Counted from the first letter of the stretch, positions 44,474 to 53,733 are shown. The stretch: 64,000 nucleotides of DNA from Chloroflexota bacterium (GCA_023475345.1 JAMCWD010000061.1:1-64000), one strand, 5' to 3'. Program-made: numbers and translations. Notes: generated by a model from the letters alone, not told the origin.

Positions 44474-45925
44474 TCACTTCCTCCTGATAATCTCGTGATA
44501 CTCGGCGTCCATGTTGACTGCGTCCAGGTCATGCTTTTCGCCCAGGAGGTTCCGGGCCGCAAGGAGGCCGGTCTCGATGGAATGATCCATATTATTGTAC
44601 CTAAACAGGCCGGAGCGTCCCAGCACCTGGAGGTTGGAGATCTCCTTCAGGGCTGGCCTCACTATGCCCAGGTTCTTCCTGTAATCGAGGTCGTAAAACG
44701 GGTAAGCGTTCGGATGCCGCGCTACAAAGCCCCCCTCCACCTGGTTGAGGTTGATAAACTGCATCCTCGTAGCCAGGTCCCTGGAGGTGATGTCAACGAG
44801 CATTTGATCGCTCAGCCGCCATATCTCATCGCCCCTGGAGCAGAAATATTCGGCCACGACAGAAGTCCTGTACGGGTCGGGGACCATCTCCGGGCTCCAG
44901 TTCTTCGGCTCGTGGAGCCGTCCCAGGAGAATATCTTTATCATGGATGTAAATCCATGTGTCGTCCGTCATTTTGGGCCGGGAAAGCACCAGGTTCACCG
45001 TAATAAGGTCGCGGAAGCGGAGTAGCCCCGCCGAGTTCAAAACGCCGCCGGGGAGCGGCGGGTCGAACATCATACAGAATTCGTTAAGTGGTATCGTTGA
45101 CAGGAGGTAATCGACGGGGATCTCGTATTCCTCGTTCTCTCTTCGCGCGGTTACCGATTTTACTCGGCCTTCTTCCGTATTGATCCCTGCCGCCTCCCAG
45201 CCCTGGCATGTTATCCCCCCCATCGATTCGATCTCTTCCGCCAGGCGCTCGGATATGCGCCCTATGCCCTTCCGGGGATACACGAATTCGTCGATGAGGC
45301 TTGCGACAGTCCGCGATTTTATCAATGCGTCAAGGACCGCGGTAACGATGGACATCCCCTTGACCCTCTGGTCAACCCAGTCTGCCGAGGCCTCGCTACA
45401 ATCGATCCCCCAGACCTTTTCGGAATACTGCTTGAAGAACATCCGGTAAAGAGTATTGCCGAACTGTTTCCTGTACGCGTCTTCCATCGATATGACGGGC
45501 CTGGGGCTTACCCTTTCCATTACATGTGTCAGGAGGTAATCCAGCCCGGCTTTAGCCGCGGTTACAGGCCCCATAGTCATAAGGGCAGGGCCAAGCTTCA
45601 GGGGATAATCGTAAAATTTGCCTTCGAGGTAGATGCGGGAGACCCGCCGGGTGTTTCTCAGTTCGTCGCCCAGGAGGCTTTTTAGGAATTTGTTGAGGGA
45701 TTCGTTTTTGGTAAACCAGCGGTGGCCGCCGATATCGAACCTGTATCCCCTGTGTGTTAAAGTGCGGGCAAGCCCTCCCCATGCCTTTTGCTTTTCGATG
45801 ACCATGACCGAGTATCTGCCCGACCGGGCAAGCTCGTATCCGGCGGTCAGACCCGCGGGGCCGCCTCCCAGTATCAATACCGACGGCCTCTTGTCTATGG
45901 CGGGGAATACGGGGTAATCAGTCAT
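44474..45925 (-). CDS. FAD-dependent oxidoreductase, UDP-galactopyranose mutase/amine oxidase fold
   Basis: A 483-aa flavoprotein. The dinucleotide-binding motif VLILGGGPAGLTAGYELA is near the N-terminus, followed by GGLARTLTHRGYRFDIGGHRW, typical of the protoporphyrinogen oxidase/UDP-galactopyranose mutase group. KVWGID and the C-terminal FAD contact (GRSGLFRYNNMDHSIETG) fit the latter. The frame opens at 45952, but CGGAGG lies 6 nt before the third of three consecutive ATGs (45925). It overlaps the upstream glycosyltransferase by 8 nt, so a role in making or modifying a surface glycan is likely. The substrate cannot be named. Confidence 0.82.
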   Translation of the reverse strand: MTDYPVFPAIDKRPSVLILGGGPAGLTAGYELARSGRYSVMVIEKQKAWGGLARTLTHRGYRFDIGGHRWFTKNESLNKFLKSLLGDELRNTRRVSRIYLEGKFYDYPLKLGPALMTMGPVTAAKAGLDYLLTHVMERVSPRPVISMEDAYRKQFGNTLYRMFFKQYSEKVWGIDCSEASADWVDQRVKGMSIVTAVLDALIKSRTVASLIDEFVYPRKGIGRISERLAEEIESMGGITCQGWEAAGINTEEGRVKSVTARRENEEYEIPVDYLLSTIPLNEFCMMFDPPLPGGVLNSAGLLRFRDLITVNLVLSRPKMTDDTWIYIHDKDILLGRLHEPKNWSPEMVPDPYRTSVVAEYFCSRGDEIWRLSDQMLVDITSRDLATRMQFINLNQVEGGFVARHPNAYPFYDLDYRKNLGIVRPALKEISNLQVLGRSGLFRYNNMDHSIETGLLAARNLLGEKHDLDAVNMDAEYHEIIRRK

Positions 45926-46637
45926 CATCATCCTCCGGGGACGGTTTTTCAAATGCCAGGGAAAACATCTCTTTCAATGCAATCATTATAACAGGAAACG
46001 TCGCTCCTTTTTCTTTCCCCGTTCTGCGGGCGAAATGGCTCACGCCTGTCTGCATTACAGGTATCCCTTTTTGGGAAGCCCTGTATAAAAGCTCCGCGCT
46101 TATGAACCCGCCTTCAGATTTCAGCTTCATTTTATCAAGGACATCTTTCCTGATAAGCTTGAAGCCGCAGTCGATATCCTTTGCTTTAAGCCCCAGCAGG
46201 AGCCTCAGCATTATGTGATAAACCCACGGGACGAAAAGCCGTTGTATTCCATCTTTCCGCTTGATCCTCTTTCCCAGTATAACCGGGAAATCGCCGCTGT
46301 ATTTGAGGAGGAGGGAGATTTCGCCGGGGTCGAACTGGCCGTCCCCGTCGGTCATGAATACCCACTCGTTCCGGGATGCTTCGAAGCCTGTCCTGAGGGC
46401 GGCGCCGTAGCCGCGGGGCTTCGGGTGTGAAATAAGCCGGACCCTGGGGTCACGCCTTTCTATTTCGCTTACTACAGCCCGCGTATTGTCGGAGGAGCCG
46501 TCGTCAACCACGATTATCTCAAGTTTTTTTGTATAGGCGGGAAGAACCTCCAATGCGCGGTTTATCAGGCCCGGAAGGTTTCCGGCTTCGTCCCGGGCGG
46601 GAACGAAATAACTCAACGATTCCAGGACGGCGCTCAT
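45918..46637 (-). CDS. Family 2 glycosyltransferase, dolichol-phosphate mannosyltransferase-like
   Basis: A 239-aa GT-A enzyme: SYFVPARDEAGNLPGLI, nucleotide-binding VVDDGSSDNT, the metal-binding DxD region TDGDGQFDPGEI and CGFKLIRKDVL, as in polyprenyl-phosphate sugar transferases. No C-terminal membrane helices, so cytoplasmic face of the membrane. The start was set at ATG 46637 (GAGGAGA 6 nt before); the longer frame runs into the inverted-repeat element. It is coupled to the flavoprotein gene by an 8-nt overlap. Confidence 0.88.
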   Translation of the reverse strand: MSAVLESLSYFVPARDEAGNLPGLINRALEVLPAYTKKLEIIVVDDGSSDNTRAVVSEIERRDPRVRLISHPKPRGYGAALRTGFEASRNEWVFMTDGDGQFDPGEISLLLKYSGDFPVILGKRIKRKDGIQRLFVPWVYHIMLRLLLGLKAKDIDCGFKLIRKDVLDKMKLKSEGGFISAELLYRASQKGIPVMQTGVSHFARRTGKEKGATFPVIMIALKEMFSLAFEKPSPEDDDD

Positions 46638-46687
46638 ACAACTCTCCTCAGCTTTAAATTTTCTTTCAATGCGGGAAAAGCCCTTCA

Positions 46688-46867
46688 ATTGAGGCCGTCT
46701 AAAAAGTCTCTGCAAAAATCCGTTGTAAGACAATTCCCCTCTTGGGAGGGGATTAAGGGGTGGGTTTCGTAACGCAAAACTATGTATATAATATACCTAC
46801 CCCGCCCTGCGGGCACCCCTCCAAGGAGGGGAATGGCTTCATACCCGACTTTTTAGACAGCTTCAAT
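46688..46867. mobile_element. MITE-like inverted-repeat element, about 180 bp
   Basis: The ends carry inverted repeats (46688-46708 and 46847-46867), matching in 19 of 21 positions, with core GTCTAAAAAGTC. Inside are two further palindromes in opposite orientation: CCCCTC/GAGGGG (46736-46751) and CCCCTCC/GGAGGGG (46816-46831), each next to AATT or AAT. It encodes nothing. A solo end is at 37238. This and its inner repeats explain most of the 318-base gap 46638-46955. The mobilising transposase is not in the window, and no clear target duplication is seen. Confidence 0.65.
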
Positions 46868-46955
46868 CGCAGTTTATATAAAATTTATCGGGCTTGCTTA
46901 TATGCGGCAGGCGGCAAAAGGAATATTCGCCGCTACATTGAATTAATCCGGTACT

Positions 46956-47282
46956 ATGGAAACAGCTTTGATTATTGCTATAATTGTTATTGTAATACTT
47001 GTCCTTGCCGGGCTAAAAATTTACCTGAAGCTGAGAAGGCGGGACGATGAGCTTGCGGAGTTGAGGCGGCTGATACTCAAGCCGGAGGAGAATGTTACCC
47101 TGCTGGAAGGCCCCAGCGATAAATTGCCGAAGGAAGAAGAGGAGCCGGAGGTGCGGGAAGAAAGCGAGATCCCGGCTCATATAACCGGGGGCAGGAAAGA
47201 AGTCAGGGAAGAAGCGGACACCGGGGGGAATCCCCCGCCTGAAGATCCAACTCCTGAAAAAAAGGAAGATAAAGAAAATTGA
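46956..47282 (+). CDS. Small membrane-anchored acidic protein upstream of pilT
   Basis: A 108-aa protein with one N-terminal membrane helix (about 3-22: TALIIAIIVIVILVLAGL) and a highly charged cytoplasmic tail (KLRRRDDELAELRRLI; long runs of Glu and Pro). No known domain. The stop overlaps the pilT-like TTG start by 4 nt, which suggests that the protein works with the ATPase, perhaps as a membrane tether. The ribosome site is weak and the start less certain than usual. Confidence 0.62.
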   Translation: METALIIAIIVIVILVLAGLKIYLKLRRRDDELAELRRLILKPEENVTLLEGPSDKLPKEEEEPEVREESEIPAHITGGRKEVREEADTGGNPPPEDPTPEKKEDKEN

Positions 47283-48355
47283 AAAAAGTTGACGAATACC
47301 TCCAGGAAGTAATTGACCGTGGAGCCTCGGATCTGCATCTGTCATCGGGCTCGCCGCCCATAGTCAGGATCCACGGCGAGCTTATGCGCCTTTCTTCCAC
47401 CTCGCTGAGTCCCAACGAGATGCTTGCCCTGGTGGACGATATCCTTGAGGACTGGCAAAAAGAAGAACTGATGAGAAAACGGAACATCGATCTGGCTTAC
47501 GAGATAGAGTACGGCAACCAGGCGTTCCGTTTCCGCTGCAATGCGTATTTTCAGAGGAACGGGATTGACGCGGTATTCCGCGCGATACCGAACAGGATAC
47601 CTACACTGGAAGAGTTGAACCTGCCCCAGTCATTGGAAAGGTTTATATATTTTCACCAGGGACTGATCCTTTTCACGGGACCTGCGGGCTGCGGCAAGAC
47701 CGGCTCAATGGCGTCCATATTAAACCTTATAAATGAGAAGCGGGCCTGTCATATTGTAACTATAGAAGACCCCATCGAATATGTTTACAAGGATTCGAAA
47801 TCCGTCATCCACCAGCGCCAGGTGGGGATACATACTTATTCTCTCGAGTCGGCGATGAGGGCGGCCATGCGGGAAGATCCCGACGTATTGATGATAGGCG
47901 AGTTGAGCAGCGTCGAATCGATTAAGATGGCGATAACGGCGGCGGAGACGGGGCATCTCGTCCTTTCGACCATGCATACGTCGTCGGCTGCAAAAACCAT
48001 AGACCGTCTTATCGACAGCTTCCCTCACGAGCAGCAGGCTCAGATCCGCAGCATGCTGGCCGAATCTTTAAGAGGGATCATTACCCAGTACCTGATGACC
48101 CGGCAGGAAGGCTGGGGGAGGATACCCGCAGTCGAAGTGCTCATCGGCTGCCCCCAGCTCAGCCATATAATCAGGGAAGCCAGGACTTACCAGATCCATA
48201 ACGTGATGTTGACGAATAAAGGTCTGGGCATGATAACGCTTGACGAATCGCTGAAGGATCTGCTTGAGCGCGGCAAAATAGGCGAGATAGAAGCGCTGGA
48301 ACTGGCGAACGATCTGAAGGAAATGCGGAAGTCTCTCACCGGAGGAACCGAATAG
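47279..48355 (+). CDS. PilT-like ATPase, divergent copy
   Basis: A 358-aa secretion-type ATPase of the PilT family (pilus retraction). The N-terminal domain (YLQEVIDRGASDLHLSSG) and Asp box (VTIEDPIEYVY) are typical. Motifs depart from the consensus: Walker A GPAGCGKTGSM instead of GPTGSGKSTT, and Walker B GELSSVES instead of GEMRDLET, although the P-loop lysine and Walker B Glu remain. STMHT and FPHEQQ (for the His box) are present. It begins with TTG overlapping the previous gene, and the next pilT follows immediately, so the pair probably forms a hetero- or regulatory complex. Confidence 0.88.
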   Translation: MKKVDEYLQEVIDRGASDLHLSSGSPPIVRIHGELMRLSSTSLSPNEMLALVDDILEDWQKEELMRKRNIDLAYEIEYGNQAFRFRCNAYFQRNGIDAVFRAIPNRIPTLEELNLPQSLERFIYFHQGLILFTGPAGCGKTGSMASILNLINEKRACHIVTIEDPIEYVYKDSKSVIHQRQVGIHTYSLESAMRAAMREDPDVLMIGELSSVESIKMAITAAETGHLVLSTMHTSSAAKTIDRLIDSFPHEQQAQIRSMLAESLRGIITQYLMTRQEGWGRIPAVEVLIGCPQLSHIIREARTYQIHNVMLTNKGLGMITLDESLKDLLERGKIGEIEALELANDLKEMRKSLTGGTE

Positions 48356-50965
48356 ATGAACGGCAAGGATAAAAAAGACAGCCGGGCCAGGGCGACAAGG
48401 GTCAGAAAGAAAAAACAGCACGATTCTTTCGTTGACAGGCTTGCACCGTCGGAACCGGCTTTTTTTCGCTACGATTACGACGCGACCGAAGAGATAGAGC
48501 TTTTAAGAACAAAAAAAGCCGAAGAGATTAAATCACGGGAAAAAGAACAGCAGCCGGTTGTAATTCCCACGCCCAGAAAGATTGAAAAACCGCCTGAGAA
48601 ACAGGCCGAGCCGGAAGAAAAGAAACCGGCGGCCAGGCTTCCTGCAGCCGCTTATAAGAAGGATAAAAAGAAGCCGGAAGAAGAAAAGCCTGAAGTAATA
48701 CCCAGCGCCGATGACCTTCTCGAAAAGCTCCCTGTCCCCCGGAAGAAGGCCCCGCCTGCCGGGGAGCCGGAGGTGAAAGAACGGGAAGCCGCTGAAGAAA
48801 AAGTAGCGGCACCTGCGGAGCCTGTAAAAGAAGAGCCTGTAGAGGAAGAACCCGCCGCCGAAGTTGAGGAAGCCGGGCCTGAAGAGACCGAAGATAAGGA
48901 GCCTTCCCGGAAAAGGCTTGTCCCTAAATCCACTTCGAGGAAAGCGCTTGCTGCGAAGCCTTCCCCCAGGACATCGGAAAGGAAGTCCCGCCCTGCGATA
49001 AAGGATATGATCCCGTCCGGGCCTTCCAGGAAGCCGGAGCTTCCCGTGAAGAAGGAGAAAGGCCGTGCCGAGCGGGATACTATCGAAACAGTGCCGGGGC
49101 GCAGGCCGGAAGAAGAGTTTGAGGATCTCAGGGAGACCATAGCCGCCGATGATATGCACGAAACCATCGTTTCCGAGTCGATGGAAGAGGAAGACTTGAC
49201 TGAAACCGTTGAAGAGGTTGTCGTTGCCATTGAAAGTGTCGATGAGGAAGAAGCCGGGCGCCACGGCCTCCGGTTCGAAGATACGGGCGAAACTATAGAA
49301 GCGGCTTATTATTCCGAAGGGCGCATGGTCCCGGCGGAGGAAGATTATGCCGTTATAAATAATATCGAAGTCCTGGAAGACATGCGTGAAACCATTGAAG
49401 TCGCCGCCGGAAGGCATTTAAACGCGGGCGAATTCGAATTTTACAGGGCCGACGGTTCCATCGATCCGGAAGAGGAAGTCGAAGAGGAGTTGATGTCGCC
49501 TTCCCCGCTTCAATCGCGTCCTTTCGAGCCTACCCCGGTATATGCCACAAAGAAGGTTGATCCCTCAGCTCCGGTCATTCAGCTTCCGCCCGAATATACT
49601 AAGTCTCCGGGTTACGGGGCGGGCGAAATGCCCGAAGCGGCTTCCGCCCCGCCTGAAGAGCCGATGCACGAAGGCAGCCGCCTTATTAAGGGGTTGTCGC
49701 CTACAAGAAGCATCAGCGGCGCCACGGATATTTACCGCTCCAGGCCCCTTATCAGGAGAAAGGAAGCGGCCATGGTGGCGGTCGAGGCTGTGGAGAGGCT
49801 CAAGGGCTCAGCCCCAGAAGAGGCCGGGACGCGCCACAGCAAACTACAATACCCGGTGGAACTTGCTTCGCAGATGATAATGTCGGGATCCCGCGAATAC
49901 GACCTCAGCTTCCTTTTGAGGAAGGCGGCCGACCAGGGAGCATCCGATTTACACCTGGATTCCGTTACACCTCCGAGTTTCAGGATCAACGGCGACCTTG
50001 TAAAAAGCAACTTCCCCCCGTTTTCCGACGAGCGTCTTATCGGCGAGATATCGCCTTTCATAAGCCAGAACCAGAGGAAACACCTTGTTGAGACCGGCGA
50101 GCTTGATTTCACGCTGGATGTTGACAGGCTGGGCAGGTTCAGGGTGAACCTTTACAGGCACAAAAACGGCCTGGCTGCAGCTTTCAGGTACATACAATCC
50201 AGGATCCCGACGCTGAGGGAACTAAACCTGCCCAAGCAGTTGAAAAAGCTGATCCATTTCCGGAAAGGCCTCGTAATCGTTACGGGACCGACAGGGTCAG
50301 GCAAATCCACGACACTTGCCGCGATAATCAACGAGATAAACCGTTCCAGGTCGGCCCACATAATAACAATCGAAGACCCGCTGGAATTCATTCATAAGAA
50401 CCAGATGAGCCTGGTAACCCACCGGGAAATCGGGGTTCATTCACTGAGGTATTCGGATGCACTACACTCGGCGATAAAGGAAGATCCCGACATCATTATG
50501 CTTGGCGAGATGAGGGATCTTGAAACAATAAGCCTTGCGATAGAAGCTGCAAGCATGGGGCTCCTGGTATTTTCCACGCTGCATACCAACAGCGCGGCAA
50601 AGGTGCCCGAACGCATAATAGATGTTTTCCCCCACGAGAGACAGGCCCGGATCCGGACTGCGCTAGCCGACAGCCTCAAGGCCGCAGTGGCGCAGCAGTT
50701 GATTAAACGCCTGGACAATAAAGGGCGCGTTCCCTCGGTGGAGGTACTCTTTGCGACCGCAGGCCTGAGCAACATGATCCGTGAAAACAAGACCCACCAG
50801 ATTTATAGCCTTATCCAGACCGGCAAAGATATGGGGATGCAGAGCATGGACCAGGCGATACTGGAACTTGCGCAAAATCACGTGATAACGCCCGAGGCGG
50901 CGCTTGAAAGGATCACAGACCCGGGGATACTCCAGAGGGCGGGCTTGATAAAAACCGTTTATTGA
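48356..50965 (+). CDS. pilT: PilT-type pilus retraction ATPase with long disordered N-terminus
   Basis: An 869-aa protein. About 500 N-terminal residues are low-complexity, rich in Glu, Lys and Pro, and include six copies of a (D)x(x)ET(I/V) motif (for example DLRETIAAD, MHETIVSE, DTGETIEA, DMRETIEVA) between residues about 238 and 345. Residues about 510-869 are a canonical PilT: ADQGASDLHLDS, Walker A GPTGSGKSTTLA, TIEDPLEFIH, Walker B MLGEMRDLETI, STLHTN and FPHERQARIR. Full-length PilT is normally about 350 aa, so the N-terminal half is an addition, probably for recruitment of partners through the repeated motif. The ATG directly follows the previous stop. Confidence 0.9.
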   Translation: MNGKDKKDSRARATRVRKKKQHDSFVDRLAPSEPAFFRYDYDATEEIELLRTKKAEEIKSREKEQQPVVIPTPRKIEKPPEKQAEPEEKKPAARLPAAAYKKDKKKPEEEKPEVIPSADDLLEKLPVPRKKAPPAGEPEVKEREAAEEKVAAPAEPVKEEPVEEEPAAEVEEAGPEETEDKEPSRKRLVPKSTSRKALAAKPSPRTSERKSRPAIKDMIPSGPSRKPELPVKKEKGRAERDTIETVPGRRPEEEFEDLRETIAADDMHETIVSESMEEEDLTETVEEVVVAIESVDEEEAGRHGLRFEDTGETIEAAYYSEGRMVPAEEDYAVINNIEVLEDMRETIEVAAGRHLNAGEFEFYRADGSIDPEEEVEEELMSPSPLQSRPFEPTPVYATKKVDPSAPVIQLPPEYTKSPGYGAGEMPEAASAPPEEPMHEGSRLIKGLSPTRSISGATDIYRSRPLIRRKEAAMVAVEAVERLKGSAPEEAGTRHSKLQYPVELASQMIMSGSREYDLSFLLRKAADQGASDLHLDSVTPPSFRINGDLVKSNFPPFSDERLIGEISPFISQNQRKHLVETGELDFTLDVDRLGRFRVNLYRHKNGLAAAFRYIQSRIPTLRELNLPKQLKKLIHFRKGLVIVTGPTGSGKSTTLAAIINEINRSRSAHIITIEDPLEFIHKNQMSLVTHREIGVHSLRYSDALHSAIKEDPDIIMLGEMRDLETISLAIEAASMGLLVFSTLHTNSAAKVPERIIDVFPHERQARIRTALADSLKAAVAQQLIKRLDNKGRVPSVEVLFATAGLSNMIRENKTHQIYSLIQTGKDMGMQSMDQAILELAQNHVITPEAALERITDPGILQRAGLIKTVY

Positions 50966-51046
50966 TTCGATGCCATGCCATGATTTCATACTTGGTTATT
51001 GAGGGGTGAAATTCTATTTCTATTACACTTTCAGGGGGCGTTTCGG

Positions 51047-51709
51047 ATGGCTAAAAAGAAAATTCCGATAAAAGAAAAAGTTCGTAAAGGCAACGAGGAG
51101 TACGCAAAAGAGAACTGCCGCATACTGGCAGGCAAAGATATCCTTTGCATAAACCTGATGTCATCCCCGGGCGCCGGTAAAACGACGCTCATCGAGGTCA
51201 CCCGGGAATTTTTCGGCGATGATTACCGCATTGCCGTCATAGAAGGAGATCTTGCCGGGAACATAGATGAGAAAAGGCTGATGAAATCAGGAATCCCCGT
51301 CGTCCAGATAAACACCGTCAGTATGTGCCACCTCAACGCGTACATGGTGAACGAGGTGCTGGAAGATCTCCCCCTTGACGATGCGGATTTTATTTTTATA
51401 GAAAATATAGGCAACCTCGTCTGCCCGGCGGGAGTCCCGCTCGGCGAGGATGTGCGCGTCGTAATCCTCGCAATTACCGAAGGAGACGACAAGCCTGCCA
51501 AGTATCCCGTCATATTCCATGACGCCGATGCGGTGGTAATCAACAAGATCGATTTTCTCCGGTTCATGGATGTAGATGTGGCTTCCATCGAGGAGCAGAT
51601 AAAGGCGATAAACCCCGATGCGTCGATTTTTAAAGTTTCTGCAATAAACGGTGACGGCATCGGCGAATGGGCGGACTGGCTGGCAATGAAGAAAAAAGAA
51701 AAGGCATGA
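51047..51709 (+). CDS. hypB: Hydrogenase nickel incorporation GTPase HypB
   Basis: A 220-aa HypB. P-loop SSPGAGKTTL, INKIDF for guanine recognition, and the G-domain metal ligands CH (VSMCHLNAYMV) and Cys in NLVCPAG are present. There is no His-rich nickel-storage tail at the N-terminus. ATG 51047 is used because the longer frame (50999) lacks a ribosome site. hypA follows 7 nt later. No hydrogenase or other hyp genes lie within the window, so a [NiFe] hydrogenase should be elsewhere in the genome. Confidence 0.95.
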   Translation: MAKKKIPIKEKVRKGNEEYAKENCRILAGKDILCINLMSSPGAGKTTLIEVTREFFGDDYRIAVIEGDLAGNIDEKRLMKSGIPVVQINTVSMCHLNAYMVNEVLEDLPLDDADFIFIENIGNLVCPAGVPLGEDVRVVILAITEGDDKPAKYPVIFHDADAVVINKIDFLRFMDVDVASIEEQIKAINPDASIFKVSAINGDGIGEWADWLAMKKKEKA

Positions 51710-51716
51710 TGATTAC

Positions 51717-52067
51717 ATGCACGAAGTAACCGTAACGCAGGACATCCTGGAAAAAGCCCTGGATGCAGCGAAGGTAAACAACGCAAAAGCAATAACAAAA
51801 ATCAGGATAAAAGTCGGCGATTTCACAGGGTTTGACCCCGGTTGTATCAGTTTTTATTTCGAGTTGATGGCAAAGGATACCATCGCCGAAGGGGCGGTGC
51901 TGGAATTTGAAAAAATCCCCCTTTCGCTTAACTGCTCCGCCTGTGATCTTACATTTACGCCGGAGGACTTCCCGCTTTCTTTTGCATGTCCTGCCTGCGG
52001 CAACACCAGAAACAGGCTTGTTTCAGGCAAGGAATTAAGCGTTGAAGATATGGAAATTGACGTGTAG
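51717..52067 (+). CDS. hypA: Hydrogenase nickel insertion protein HypA
   Basis: A 116-aa HypA. The N-terminal nickel site begins MHEV (His2), and the zinc site is made of two CxxC pairs (CSAC and CPAC, about 17 residues apart). The basic scaffold for nickel delivery with HypB is complete, and both genes are in one short operon. Start ATG 51717 is fixed by His2, which must be the second residue. Confidence 0.95.
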   Translation: MHEVTVTQDILEKALDAAKVNNAKAITKIRIKVGDFTGFDPGCISFYFELMAKDTIAEGAVLEFEKIPLSLNCSACDLTFTPEDFPLSFACPACGNTRNRLVSGKELSVEDMEIDV

Positions 52068-52186
52068 TTGATCCGGGGATTTTGGAGACTGGAAATTAAT
52101 TTAAAAAATGTTGTACAATTATACAGGGGTGTGGGGAAGACAAGCTATGAGTCGTAAATGTTTTAATATTAAGCATGGAGAACGAT

Positions 52187-53623
52187 ATGAATTTTTTTGG
52201 GAAGATCTTTCCCTTCACGGCCATAATGTTTGTTATTTACCTGGTTGGGGGATGTTCGGCGGATTTGAGCTTGATCGGAAAAATCCCGGCCGATACTTCT
52301 CCCGAAGTGAAAAAGCAGATAAAGAGATTATCCTCAAAGGACATGAATGTTAGGGCGGATGCCGCCCGTGCGCTCGGTGACATGGGGGAAGAATCGGTGC
52401 CTGCGATCCCGTTTTTGATAGATGTTTTCGTGGAGGAACCGAAAAGCGGCGAAGACCTGTCCTCGTCCATCGAGCAGTCGGGGCTTGCGCTGATGCGGAT
52501 AGGCAAGTCGGCGGTCGAGCCTTTGACAGCCGCACTGAAAAATAAGAACAAAAATATAAGGCTGGAATCCGCGCGCACCCTCGGAGGAATAAAAGACCCC
52601 GGGGCGCTGGAGTCTTTAATCGGAGCTTTGAAAGATGATGATTCCGGCGTCCGGGTTGAGGCTGTCCTTGCACTGAAGGAACTTGGCGATGACCGCGCCG
52701 CGCCCCCGGTAACGGAAGCTCTGAAAGATTCATCACCCGGTGTCCGGGCCGCCGCGGCATCCGTCCTCGGAGATATGGGAGGTTCCGGCACGGTTGGGCC
52801 TCTTGTAACGGCCCTGTCGGATGAAGATCCGGCGGTCCGCTCGAATGCGGCCGACAGTCTGGGCGTAATAGGCGATAAGAAGGCCGTGCTCCCGCTTTCC
52901 GGGGCTTTTAAAGATAAAGATGTGAAAGTTCGAAGAAGCGTCGCATCTGCGCTTGGGAAAATTAAAGACCCGTCCGCAATGAACGTATTGCTCGATGGTT
53001 TGAAGGACGCCGATCCGGGAGTCAGACAACTTTCGGCTTACAACCTGGGCGCTATCGGGAATAAAAGCGCCGTGGGTTATGTCATCGATGCTTTACGCGA
53101 TGACGACCCTGCCGTCAGGAGTAATGCCGCATGGGCGCTGGGACAGTTAGCCGACAGGCGTGCCGTAGGGCAGCTCATTTATGCCTTAAAGGATAAGGAC
53201 AGTGAAGTGCGCGGCAATGCGGCGGCATCTCTTGGAAATATTAAAGACAAAAGCGCCGTGAAGCCGCTTACGGATGCGCTTGCCGACAGTGATCCCGGCG
53301 TCAGGCTTTCGGCGATTTACGCGCTTGGAGCGTTGAATGACGGCCGGGCTATAGAAGCCCTGGCAGTAGTTCTCGACGACGATGATTGGGGCGTCAGGAG
53401 CAGCGCCGTCGAGGCTCTCGGCAAGATTGACGATGAGCGGAAGGTACCTGTTTTAATAAGCGCTTTGAATGATAAAAAGCCTTCGGTCAGGAGCCTTGTC
53501 GTGCTTACGCTTGCCGGTACAGGGGACAGCCGCGCAATAGCGCCTCTGGAAAAACAACTACAATCGTCTGATGCATGTGTCCGCGCCGCGGCTGAGGAGG
53601 CGCTTAAAAAGCTCAGGAGATGA
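52187..53623 (+). CDS. HEAT-repeat lipoprotein
   Basis: A 478-aa lipoprotein with signal peptide and lipobox (VIYLVGGC, then acylated Cys). The remainder is about 14 HEAT/PBS-lyase-type helical repeats of 31 residues (for example DDDSGVRVEAVLALKELGDDRA), each with the D(P)xVRxxAAxALG core, forming a curved solenoid for protein binding. The repeats are similar enough to suggest recent internal duplication. ATG 52187 is preferred to ATG 52175 because GGAGAA is 5 nt upstream of it. It is not close to partner genes; the ligand is unknown. Confidence 0.88.
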   Translation: MNFFGKIFPFTAIMFVIYLVGGCSADLSLIGKIPADTSPEVKKQIKRLSSKDMNVRADAARALGDMGEESVPAIPFLIDVFVEEPKSGEDLSSSIEQSGLALMRIGKSAVEPLTAALKNKNKNIRLESARTLGGIKDPGALESLIGALKDDDSGVRVEAVLALKELGDDRAAPPVTEALKDSSPGVRAAAASVLGDMGGSGTVGPLVTALSDEDPAVRSNAADSLGVIGDKKAVLPLSGAFKDKDVKVRRSVASALGKIKDPSAMNVLLDGLKDADPGVRQLSAYNLGAIGNKSAVGYVIDALRDDDPAVRSNAAWALGQLADRRAVGQLIYALKDKDSEVRGNAAASLGNIKDKSAVKPLTDALADSDPGVRLSAIYALGALNDGRAIEALAVVLDDDDWGVRSSAVEALGKIDDERKVPVLISALNDKKPSVRSLVVLTLAGTGDSRAIAPLEKQLQSSDACVRAAAEEALKKLRR

Positions 53624-53713
53624 AATTTTAGGCAATAAAATTCTCCCGTATTATAAATAAAAACAAGAAGGAATAAGCCTGATCAATCTCGTATGCTATC
53701 CTGAATTAACCTG

Positions 53714-53733
53714 CTTAAGTTACATTACTTAAG
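53714..53733. promoter_or_regulatory. Inverted repeat upstream of the PLP-enzyme gene
   Basis: CTTAAGT (53714-53720) and ACTTAAG (53727-53733) form a perfect 7-bp inverted repeat with 6-nt spacer, 27 nt before the ATG at 53760. Its length and position suit a regulator-binding site; this is inference. Confidence 0.4.

Noticed and set aside
48533-49417. Antisense frames opposite the pilT N-terminal arm
   Set aside because: The low-complexity Glu/Lys codons create long open frames on the other strand; compositions are Phe/Arg/Gly runs without protein features.
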